Below, one piece after another: positions 5,752 through 10,873 of a DNA stretch of 10,873 bases. Within the stretch, counting starts at the first letter, position 1. Each line of letters opens with the position of its first letter. Origin of the DNA: Clostridia bacterium (GTDB lineage Bacteria > Bacillota_A > Clostridia > Christensenellales > Aristaeellaceae); contig JAFWQM010000219.1 of assembly GCA_017509065.1 (NCBI GenBank), positions 1 to 10,873 of the forward strand, written 5' to 3'. The notes under the pieces were generated by a model that worked only from the letters and a program-made list of their open reading frames with translations, was not told the DNA's origin and did not search any database. The translations under genes and the position numbers were made by a program.

Positions 5752-7085
5752 TAACCCCTCACCAGCTTACTTCCCCGATAGCGGAGGAACAGAAGCGATG
5801 AGCACATGATCCAGCCCATGGGATAGGCGAGGGCCACGGCGATGAAGCCCACGCCGAGGAGCTTGGTGACGAACAGGTAAATCTGGCGGAATACCACGAA
5901 CGAGCAGAGCATGATGACTGTGGGCATAGTGGCGTCGCCGATGCCGCGCAGGGCCCCGGCGTAGATCTGGTTAAAGCAGATGGTGATGTAGAAGGGCGTC
6001 ACGATGCGGATGAACCGCTCGCCATAGGCCACCACGTCCTCCACGGGCGAAAAGACCCCCAGCAGCGGCCGGGCCAGGAAATACACGATCAAGCCCAGCG
6101 TGACCGTCGCGCCGATGCTCATGGCAATGGCCGTGCGAACACCGTCCCTGGCGCGCTTTCTCTGCTCCGCGCCCCAGTTCTGGCCCACAAAGGTGGTGGA
6201 GGACATGCTGATCGCCTGCACGGGAATCAGCGCGAAGGCGTCCACCTTATTGTAAATCCCGTAGCCCGCCATGCACGCGGAGCCGAAATCGTTGATGTAG
6301 GACTGGACGAACACGTTGGAAAACGCGGTGATCGCGCTCTGGATGCTGGAGGGCAGGCCGATGGTGAGGATGCCCCTCAGCGACGTGCGGTCAATGCGCA
6401 GCTTGCTCCAGCGGATGCCGTAGGCGCTGTCTTCGCGGGTCAGGGTGATCAGAATCAGCAGCGCGGAAATGATCTGGGAAGCGATGGTGGCGTAGGCCAC
6501 GCCGTCCACTCCCATTTTGAAGGCCAGCACGAACAGCAGGTCAAGCGCGGTGTTCAGCAGCGCGGAAATCACCAGGAAAATCAGCGGCCTGCGGGAATCC
6601 CCCACCGCGCGCAAGATGCCGCTGCCCATGTTGTAAAACAGCACGCCCGCGACCCCGGAAAAGTAAATGCGCAGGTACAGCTCGGCTTCGTCCATCACGT
6701 CCACCGGCGTTTTCATGAACACCAGCATCGGCGGAATGATCAGCAGGCCGATGCCCGTGGCGAGCAGGCTGACGATGAACGTGATGGCGATGGTGGTATG
6801 CACGGCGTTGCTCAGGCCCTCGCGGTCGTGCGCGCCGTAACGCTGGGAGATGATGACCGACGCGCCGGTGGCAAGGCCCGCGCAAAAGCCCACGATGGTG
6901 TTGATGATCGAGCCCGTAGAGCCCACCGCGGCCTGCGCCTCCTGGCCCACGAACTGGCCCACCACCACCGTGTCCACCGTGTTGTACAGCTGCTGGAACA
7001 ATAGGCCCACCATCATCGGAATGGAGAACTGGATCAGGTGTTTCCAGATCGTCCCCTGCGTCATATCGGAATCCCGTCGCGCCAT
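5748..7085 (-). CDS. MATE-family multidrug/organic cation efflux transporter
   Basis: The 445-residue integral membrane protein has about twelve hydrophobic helices in two similar halves, as in MATE exporters, which expel drugs or metabolites using sodium or proton gradients. The first half opens with HLIQFSIPMMVGLLFQQLYNTVDTVVVGQFVG, very typical of the NorM/DinF-like Firmicute subgroup. Further family features are GAHDREGLSNAVHTT, the repeat-2 start ILTIGLPSSIQSAITAFSNVFVQSYIN, and the late motif YAGALRGIGDATMPT. ATG 7085 is chosen because GGAGG lies 5 nt upstream; an upstream in-frame start at 7157 would overlap the promoter. The substrate cannot be read from the sequence. A promoter lies just upstream, and the winged-helix gene follows. 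Confidence 0.92.
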   Translation of the reverse strand: MARRDSDMTQGTIWKHLIQFSIPMMVGLLFQQLYNTVDTVVVGQFVGQEAQAAVGSTGSIINTIVGFCAGLATGASVIISQRYGAHDREGLSNAVHTTIAITFIVSLLATGIGLLIIPPMLVFMKTPVDVMDEAELYLRIYFSGVAGVLFYNMGSGILRAVGDSRRPLIFLVISALLNTALDLLFVLAFKMGVDGVAYATIASQIISALLILITLTREDSAYGIRWSKLRIDRTSLRGILTIGLPSSIQSAITAFSNVFVQSYINDFGSACMAGYGIYNKVDAFALIPVQAISMSSTTFVGQNWGAEQRKRARDGVRTAIAMSIGATVTLGLIVYFLARPLLGVFSPVEDVVAYGERFIRIVTPFYITICFNQIYAGALRGIGDATMPTVIMLCSFVVFRQIYLFVTKLLGVGFIAVALAYPMGWIMCSSLLFLRYRGSKLVRGY

Positions 7086-7135
7086 ACCCGCCTCCGCAGT
7101 AGTTCTTTCTGATTGGTAAATATTTCTACTATATA

Positions 7136-7164
7136 ATAATAACACCGTTCCCATCATCCGTCAA
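7136..7164 (-). promoter_or_regulatory. Sigma-A promoter of the MATE gene
   Basis: On the minus strand the -35 is TTGACG (7159-7164) and the -10 is TATTAT (7136-7141), with 17 bp between. Overlapping AT-rich hexamers leave a small choice of exact -10. Transcription would start near 7129, about 44 nt before the ATG. Confidence 0.65.
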
Positions 7165-7259
7165 GGAACGGCAAAATAGAAAGCCGATAAATATCTGTCC
7201 AGTCACTTCATTAAAAACCACTTTTATCGAGTAATGAGGACGAGGCAGGGGGCTTATTC

Positions 7260-7292
7260 AGTCCCCTGGTGGGGACTGGGGTGAAACCCCAG
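7260..7292. repeat. Two abutting hairpins after bioY
   Basis: AGTCCCC-TGGT-GGGGACT (7260-7277) is followed directly by CTGGGG-TGAAA-CCCCAG (7276-7292), the two sharing two bases. They lie about 60 bp beyond the bioY stop and have no adjacent U-tract. A REP-like intergenic repeat or an RNA-stabilising 3' structure would fit. Confidence 0.55.
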
Positions 7293-7351
7293 CGTAACCC
7301 CTTTGTGGCTTAAAATGTCAATATAATTCCATCGACAGAACAGTTACACCG

Positions 7352-7882
7352 TTAGCTCTTCATCGCCTTGCGCAGCCGAGGGGCGAGGAAAGCGGCCAGC
7401 GCGATTTTCGCCGCGTCGCCGGGCAGGAACGGCAGGACGCATAGGCCCATGCTCTCCGTAAGCGTCCGTCCCGTGGCATGCATGAACCAGGCGGTGCCAA
7501 GTGCGTAGCAGGCCAGCGTGCCGAGCGCAAGCAGCCCGCAGCGGCCGCGGAAGGTATCCTGGAGCTTTCTGACCGGCAGCCCTGCCAGTGCGGCGTAAGG
7601 CAGGTAGCCGATGATATAGCCGCCCGTCGGCCCGGTCAGCGCGGCCGGCCCGCCCTTGAATCCGGCGAACACCGGCACGCCTGCCGCGCCAAGCAGCACG
7701 TACACCGAAACGGCGAGCAAGCCGTATTTCCATCCCAGCAGCAGGCCCGCCGTCATGATCCCGAGCGTCGCAAGGCTGAGCGGCACCAGGCCGGGAAGCG
7801 GTACCTGAATCTGCGAAAGCACCGCGATCAGCGCGGCAAAGAGCGCGCAGAACACCGTCCGGCGGACAGGCGAAGCCTTCAT
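7352..7882 (-). CDS. bioY: Biotin transporter BioY (ECF S component)
   Basis: The 176-residue membrane protein is the biotin-binding subunit of an ECF importer. It has about six hydrophobic helices and the diagnostic BioY segments: VPLPGLVPLSLATLGIMTAGLLLG (about 27-50), VYVLLGAAGVPVFAGFKGGP (60-79), TGPTGGYIIGY (83-93), and PFLPGDAAKIALAAFLAP near the end. Length is normal. Its ATG overlaps the TGA of the upstream TetR gene (ATGA), and its own ribosome site is weak, so translation is probably coupled to the regulator. No biotin synthesis gene or ECF ATPase is in view, so the protein would act alone or with shared EcfA/T modules. Control by the linked TetR protein is an inference from this arrangement; in most Firmicutes BioY is controlled by BirA. 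Confidence 0.93.
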   Translation of the reverse strand: MKASPVRRTVFCALFAALIAVLSQIQVPLPGLVPLSLATLGIMTAGLLLGWKYGLLAVSVYVLLGAAGVPVFAGFKGGPAALTGPTGGYIIGYLPYAALAGLPVRKLQDTFRGRCGLLALGTLACYALGTAWFMHATGRTLTESMGLCVLPFLPGDAAKIALAAFLAPRLRKAMKS

Positions 7883-8484
7883 CGTCCAGCCGTCCTCTCC
7901 ACGCGCAGGCGCAGATACTTCATGAACTGTTCGTCGGATATGGGCTTATCGTTCAGGATCCACCAGCGGAAAGCGGAAATCATCCCGCCTACGTAAAACC
8001 GCGCCAGGAAAGGGATGGGCGTGCCGCCCGCGCGCTTTTCCAATTCGGGCACGTTTTTCAGCCGCTCGACCATGTCATCCACGCAGGTGGTCACATACAG
8101 ATCAAAGAGTCGTTTCCCGTTGATCTGCGTGTTCACCAGGCTTTTGACCAGCTTTTCGTTCTGGTTCACGTAATTCATGACACTCTGCGCAAGCTCAAGG
8201 AACACATCCTGCCCCTCTTCAGCGGTGATGCTGTCTGACGCGAACGAACGGAACTCGTTCTGTTTCTGGATGATATACCAGTCCAGAAATTCCTCGATAT
8301 CGTGAAAGTGCTGATAAAACGTCGTGCGCTGGATGCCCGCGACCGCGCAGACCTGCTTGACTGTCATCTGATCGGCATTCGTTTCGCACAGCAGCTTCTC
8401 CAACGCCTTGATCAGCTCCCGATAAGTGTGCTTCACACGCTTATCTTTGTGATTTTTTTCTGATCTGATCGGCTGATAATCCAT
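7879..8484 (-). CDS. TetR/AcrR-family transcriptional regulator
   Basis: The 201-residue DNA-binding repressor has an N-terminal helix-turn-helix (TVKQVCAVAGIQRTTFYQHF, about residues 41-60) that fits the TetR pattern, preceded by a basic segment KNHKDKRVKHTYRELIKALEKLL. The C-terminal ligand-binding half ends with FLARFYVGGMISAFRWWILNDKP, resembling the Firmicute-type TetR C-terminal domain (DhaS-like). ATG 8484 is preferred because GGGAG sits 5 nt upstream; an alternative ATG at 8496 would add four residues but would overlap that site. The gene overlaps bioY by 4 bp and is divergent from the DUF308 gene. A perfect inverted repeat in the shared promoter region is the likely operator, implying autorepression and control of both sides. 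The effector is unknown. Confidence 0.9.
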   Translation of the reverse strand: MDYQPIRSEKNHKDKRVKHTYRELIKALEKLLCETNADQMTVKQVCAVAGIQRTTFYQHFHDIEEFLDWYIIQKQNEFRSFASDSITAEEGQDVFLELAQSVMNYVNQNEKLVKSLVNTQINGKRLFDLYVTTCVDDMVERLKNVPELEKRAGGTPIPFLARFYVGGMISAFRWWILNDKPISDEQFMKYLRLRVERTAGR

Positions 8485-8513
8485 GCTATCTCCCATTCCG
8501 CGTTGACCGCCTG

Positions 8514-8542
8514 TTGACGTATTTTTATGATTGTAGTATACT
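8514..8542 (+). promoter_or_regulatory. Sigma-A promoter of the DUF308 gene
   Basis: The -35 is TTGACG (8514-8519) and the -10 is TATACT (8537-8542), with exactly 17 bp between. It mirrors the opposite promoter and overlaps it over the -10 palindrome, so two polymerases could not occupy both at once. Transcription would start near 8549. Confidence 0.8.
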
Positions 8543-8563
8543 TCATTTGATTGAAAATGTCAA
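8535..8563 (-). promoter_or_regulatory. Sigma-A promoter of the tetR-bioY operon
   Basis: On the minus strand the -35 is TTGACA (8558-8563, inside the operator) and the -10 is TATACT (8535-8540), with exactly 17 bp between. The -10 belongs to the palindrome AGTATACT (8535-8542), which also supplies the plus-strand -10. Transcription would start near 8528. Confidence 0.8.
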
Positions 8564-8566
8564 TCA
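8548..8566. promoter_or_regulatory. Probable TetR operator (inverted repeat)
   Basis: TGATTGA and TCAATCA are perfect 7-bp inverted arms around AAATG. The site covers the minus-strand -35 and the plus-strand transcription start, so one bound dimer could block both promoters. The size fits TetR-family operators, and the divergent neighbour encodes a TetR protein. Confidence 0.75.
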
Positions 8567-8619
8567 GTGGAACAATCTGCAATCCTTCACTGGTTTTTGA
8601 AAGAAAGAGAGTGATTCAT

Positions 8620-9192
8620 GTGAAATTTGGCGATTTATGGGACAGGTTCAAGAAAAACTGGATCCTGTCCGCGATCATCACGGGCGTGATCGGGCTGGTG
8701 CTGCTGCTGTTTCCCGGCAGCGCGCTGCTGTCAGTGTGCTACTGCATCGGCGGGCTGATGATTGCCATGGGCGTCATCCGGGTCGTGCGCTATTTCAAGT
8801 TAGAGCATACGCATCCCTACCTGTTTCAGAGCGACCTGGTGGTGGGCCTGATCACGATCGGCCTGGGCCTGTTCATGGTCACGTCCCCCAAGGCGGTCAT
8901 GAACCTGCTGCCCAACATCTTCGGCATCCTGCTGATCGGCTGCGGCATCGGCAATATCCTGCGCTCCGTCGACGCGAAGAACGCGGGCTTCGCCCAGTGG
9001 GGCGTGCTGCTCGGGATGGCGATCCTGTCCATCGTCGCGGGGCTTGTGATTCTGAGCAACCCCTTCGAGACCATCGAGCTGGTCGTGGCGGTCGCGGGCG
9101 GATGCCTGATTTATGAGAGCGCTTCCGACATCGTGACCACGCTGATCATCAGCCGCAAGCTGAAAACGCTGAAAAAGAACGCAGCCGCCTGA
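8620..9192 (+). CDS. DUF308/HdeD-like membrane protein
   Basis: The 190-residue product starts with a short amphipathic stretch (KFGDLWDRFKKNW) and then six hydrophobic helices arranged as pairs, for example ILSAIITGVIGLVLLLFPG, LLSVCYCIGGLMIAMGVIRVV and LVVGLITIGLGLFMVTSP. This pattern with repeated glycines and the FPG turn is typical of the DUF308/HdeD family; E. coli HdeD is linked to acid resistance, but the molecular role is unclear. GTG 8620 is preferred because the predicted transcript begins near 8549, so the earlier in-frame TTG 8551 would have almost no leader. A purine-rich AGAGAG lies about 9 nt before it. GTG 8611 is an alternative. Expression is probably under the divergent TetR protein. 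Confidence 0.8.
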   Translation: MKFGDLWDRFKKNWILSAIITGVIGLVLLLFPGSALLSVCYCIGGLMIAMGVIRVVRYFKLEHTHPYLFQSDLVVGLITIGLGLFMVTSPKAVMNLLPNIFGILLIGCGIGNILRSVDAKNAGFAQWGVLLGMAILSIVAGLVILSNPFETIELVVAVAGGCLIYESASDIVTTLIISRKLKTLKKNAAA

Positions 9193-9219
9193 AAACGGAC
9201 GGTCAGACGCATATGCTCC

Positions 9220-9255
9220 CCCCTCCGCCGCATACATTCCCGCGGAGGGGTTTTT
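9220..9255 (+). terminator. Intrinsic terminator overlapping the next ribosome site
   Basis: CCCCTCCGC (9220-9228) pairs perfectly with GCGGAGGGG (9242-9250) around a 13-nt loop, followed by TTTTT. This is a good intrinsic terminator for the DUF308 gene. Its 3' arm contains GGAGGGG, the only ribosome site for the ATG at 9256, immediately after the T-tract. Confidence 0.8.
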
Positions 9256-10044
9256 ATGCGCAGAAACATCATCACCTTCGCCGCCTTGCTGCTGACGGCA
9301 GGGCTGGTCTATGTCGGCTTCATGTACGCGAAGAACAGCGCCGGGACGCCTTCCGCGAATCTGCCGCTCGTGCGGGTGTGGGCCGCGGAGCAGGAGCCGT
9401 CCGTGTGGGCATGGCTGCGCAGGCAGGCGAAGCAATACGAAAAGGAGACCGGAATCAGGGTATACCTCCGCGCGGTTTCCGGGGACATGATCCGGGAATC
9501 AGGGGACGCCTTTCCCCCGGACGCGCTGATTACAGGGAATGGCAGCAGGGCCGTGGCAATGCTCGGCTACGCGCTCTTTTTCCGGGATGACGCACAGCGG
9601 ACGCCTGACATCCATCCCACCAGCCTCCTCTTTTTCCAGTCCTCCCCGACCCCGGGGCCCAGCCCCACCCCCGCTCCGACGCCCGATGCCGCCCGCTTTT
9701 CCGTTGTCCTGACCCCGCTCGGGCTTGAATCGGCAGTTCCGGGCGGCGCAGCAAGCCCGCATGCCGCGCAGGATTTCGCGGCGGGAAAGGGCGACGCGGC
9801 GCTTCTGACCGCCGACGAGGCAATGCGGCTTCCGTTTCCCGTCAGCGCAAGCCCGCTGGCAAAGGGAGAAGGCAGTCTGCCGATCTTTGGTTCCGCCGGG
9901 ACGGACGGCGGTGAAGCGTTCCTGAACTTTCTGTGCACGGAGCCCGCCCAGAAATCGCTAAGGGATCACGGGCTGTATTCGCCGTTTCTTCTCCTTTACC
10001 GCGGCGCAGACCCGCTCCGCGAAATGATCGAAAATTCCCTGTAA
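9256..10044 (+). CDS. Membrane-anchored solute-binding-like protein
   Basis: The 262-residue protein has an N-terminal membrane segment (IITFAALLLTAGLVYVGFMY, residues 5-24), with no lipobox cysteine, so it is probably anchored with its bulk outside the cell. Residues about 38-110 (LVRVWAAEQEP...QYEKETGIRVYLRAVSG...PPDALI) resemble the start of family-1 extracellular solute-binding proteins. Residues 146-262 (FSVVLTPLGLESA, DFAAGKGDAALLT, GGEAFLNFLCTEPAQKSLRDHGLYSPF) resemble a shortened second half. Between them lies a Pro/Thr-rich linker (about 129-143) made of PTP repeats. Typical binding proteins exceed 400 residues, so this is a reduced or divergent form. No permease or ATPase genes are adjacent; gin follows after 59 bp. 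A role in the sporulating cell is only a guess from position. Confidence 0.6.
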   Translation: MRRNIITFAALLLTAGLVYVGFMYAKNSAGTPSANLPLVRVWAAEQEPSVWAWLRRQAKQYEKETGIRVYLRAVSGDMIRESGDAFPPDALITGNGSRAVAMLGYALFFRDDAQRTPDIHPTSLLFFQSSPTPGPSPTPAPTPDAARFSVVLTPLGLESAVPGGAASPHAAQDFAAGKGDAALLTADEAMRLPFPVSASPLAKGEGSLPIFGSAGTDGGEAFLNFLCTEPAQKSLRDHGLYSPFLLLYRGADPLREMIENSL

Positions 10045-10051
10045 TATTCCT

Positions 10052-10080
10052 GTATATTTTTCCTTCCTTTGGCAATCCTG
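10052..10080 (+). promoter_or_regulatory. Candidate sigma-F type promoter before gin
   Basis: GTATA (10052-10056) and GGCAATCCTG (10071-10080), 14 bp apart, resemble the forespore sigma-F consensus (GYATA, then about 15 bp, then GG-rich -10). The spacer is about one base short and one conserved A is C. In Bacillus subtilis the orthologue csfB is sigma-F dependent. The leader to the gin ribosome site would be very short. Confidence 0.35.
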
Positions 10081-10103
10081 ACAGGAGAAGGGAGGAGGAA
10101 GGA

Positions 10104-10277
10104 ATGATGAACGCGGACAGATGCCTGATTTGCGGCCAAAAAGCGGTTACCGGGCTGAACATCCTGGGATGCACAATCTGCTTTCCCTGCGAAAAGAAAC
10201 TGATCGCCAGCCGATGCGCGCCGCGCCGCCGGCGCAGGCTTATCCATCTTTATAGGCCTTCCACGGCGAACGCATGA
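10104..10277 (+). CDS. gin: Anti-sigma-G factor Gin (CsfB family)
   Basis: The 57-residue protein has two zinc-type knuckles, CLICG (Cys7 and Cys10) and CTICFPCE (Cys26 and Cys29, with Cys23 nearby), followed by KKLI. This agrees with the Gin/CsfB family in spacing (C-X2-C, about 15 residues, C-X2-CE) and overall size. In Bacillus the protein binds and restrains sigma-G in the forespore until engulfment, and also acts on sigma-E in the mother cell. The C-terminus is unusually basic (RRRRRL). A very strong ribosome site (GGAGGAGGAAGG) ends directly at or just before the ATG; a second ATG at 10107 would give better spacing. The presence of gin argues for an endospore-forming host lineage. The insertion sequence begins just downstream and may have separated it from its normal neighbours. 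Confidence 0.82.
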   Translation: MMNADRCLICGQKAVTGLNILGCTICFPCEKKLIASRCAPRRRRRLIHLYRPSTANA

Positions 10278-10325
10278 GTTAAGAAAGTATTAAATTTATT
10301 ACAAAAGTATTACCAAAAGGATTTT

Positions 10326-10358
10326 CACCCCTTGCTGTCGAAGAAGACAGCGGGGGTG
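10326..10358 (+). promoter_or_regulatory. Hairpin covering the transposase ribosome site
   Basis: CACCCC-TT-GCTGTC (10326-10339) pairs with GACAGC-G-GGGGTG (10346-10358) around a 6-nt loop, giving 12 pairs with a small internal loop. The 3' arm includes the GGGGGTGAG-type ribosome site just before ATG 10365. In transcripts reading in from outside, it would block translation, a control known for several other insertion sequences. Confidence 0.6.
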
Positions 10359-10364
10359 AGAGAA

Positions 10365-10873
10365 ATGATGGAATGCTTGGAAGGGTTAAAAGATCCTCGT
10401 CAGGAAAAGAAGGTGCTGCACAATTTCAACGAAACAATCATGCTGGTGATATGCGCAGTAATTGCAGGATGTGATGTGTGGGAAGATATAGCGGATTATT
10501 GCCGGGTGAAAGAAGCATGGTTCCGGGAGAAACTGGGATTGAAGCTGGAGAATGGGATACCATCACACGATACAATGGAGAGAGTATTTGGGATGCTAAA
10601 CCCGGAGGAGTTTCAGAAGCGGTTCGTCGAATGGGTGCAAAAAAGCTGTGGGAAACAGGCAAGAGAAGTAATCAGTGTGGACGGGAAAACCATGCGAGGC
10701 AGCGGCGGAAAAGAGCAAAAACCAATTCATATAGTGAGCGCGTGGGCAAACAAAGCGCGGGCAGTATTTGGGCAGATGGCGGTAGAAGAAAAGACCAACG
10801 AAATCACAGCAGTACCGGAATTGCTGGAGTTATTGGATATAGAAAACACCATCATCACAGCGGACGCCATGAG
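10365..10873 (+). CDS. ISAs1-family transposase, 5' part (cut by window end)
   Basis: The open frame runs to the window end with no stop (169 complete codons), so only the N-terminal half is seen; full members have about 370 residues. The family pattern is clear: LKDPRQEKKVLHN (about 8-20), the helical region MLVICAVIAGCDVWEDIADY, then GIPSHDTMERVFGMLNP (64-80), VISVDGKTMRGS with the first catalytic Asp106, IHIVSAWA, EEKTNEITAVPELLELLDI, and TIITADAM with the second catalytic Asp167. The third acidic residue lies beyond the window. No frameshift is visible in this part. Codon and base use is more AT-rich than in the genes to its left. The start may be 10365 or 10368. Confidence 0.92.
   Translation, partial: MMECLEGLKDPRQEKKVLHNFNETIMLVICAVIAGCDVWEDIADYCRVKEAWFREKLGLKLENGIPSHDTMERVFGMLNPEEFQKRFVEWVQKSCGKQAREVISVDGKTMRGSGGKEQKPIHIVSAWANKARAVFGQMAVEEKTNEITAVPELLELLDIENTIITADAM

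Larger units (their letters stand above)
10278..10873 (+). mobile_element. Insertion sequence of the ISAs1 family, left portion
   Basis: The transposase and its AT-rich leader, beginning just after the gin stop, mark an insertion sequence entering from the right edge. The leader has an imperfect direct repeat, AAAGTATTA (10285-10293 region) and AAAAGTATTACC (10303-10314 region). The exact left end and terminal inverted repeat cannot be set, because the right end is outside the window. Confidence 0.7.

Noticed and set aside
7086..7157. Upstream start adding 24 residues to the MATE protein
   Set aside because: The region contains the -10 element and leader; ATG 7085 has a GGAGG at proper spacing.
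7478..7996. Plus-strand open frame opposite bioY and tetR
   Set aside because: Both minus-strand proteins are recognisable families; the plus-strand frame has no ribosome site and an unlikely composition.
8551..8619. TTG start giving a 213-residue DUF308 protein
   Set aside because: It lies at the predicted transcription start within the operator, so a ribosome site could not be present; GTG 8620 fits better.

Overview
The window looks like a chromosomal piece of a fairly GC-rich, probably spore-forming member of the Clostridia. The pointers are a clostripain-family secreted protease, an anti-sigma-G protein of the Gin/CsfB family, a tetrahydrofolate riboswitch on a folate transporter gene, and strong AGGAGG-type ribosome sites with textbook sigma-A promoters. 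I cannot fix genus or species. The right end (from about 10280) drops in GC and enters an insertion sequence.

Layout. Bases 1-740 hold no credible protein gene. They carry three minus-strand remnants of a tRNA-Arg(CCT) gene, each homologous to the 5' half up to the anticodon loop. Two of them lie in a 93-bp-offset tandem duplication. Next, on the minus strand, is a clostripain-family exported peptidase (856-2829) with its own promoter and a downstream hairpin. Divergent from it is a two-gene operon: THF riboswitch, then a FolT-like ECF substrate-binding membrane protein with an unusual extra C-terminal domain (3368-4453), then endonuclease III (4468-5151). Converging on this operon from the right are a MATE exporter (5748-7085) and a small stand-alone OmpR-type winged-helix protein (5331-5651).

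A translationally coupled pair follows on the minus strand: a TetR-family regulator (7879-8484) and a BioY biotin transporter (7352-7882). It is divergent from a DUF308/HdeD-like membrane protein (8620-9192). The two sides are driven by two near-perfect sigma-A promoters placed face to face, which share one palindromic -10 element. A perfect 7-5-7 inverted repeat covers the minus -35 and the start of the plus transcript. Continuing on the plus strand are a terminator whose 3' arm also holds the next gene's ribosome site, a membrane-anchored protein with solute-binding-like halves (9256-10044), and the sporulation gene gin (10104-10277) with a candidate sigma-F promoter. Last comes the 5' part of an ISAs1-family transposase (10365 to the window end) whose ribosome site is buried in a hairpin.

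The genes suggest vitamin salvage (folate and biotin S components), local regulation, DNA repair and sporulation, not one pathway. No ECF energising module is visible, so FolT and BioY would need EcfA/A'/T encoded elsewhere. The least ordinary structures are non-coding: the mirror-symmetric divergent promoter/operator, two families of 7-bp tandem repeats that sit at gene ends (one forms an inverted pair touching the stop codons of two convergent genes), and the cluster of tRNA-Arg halves. I see no clearly new multi-gene system. The best leads are those intergenic structures, the FolT extension and the TetR-BioY-DUF308 locus.
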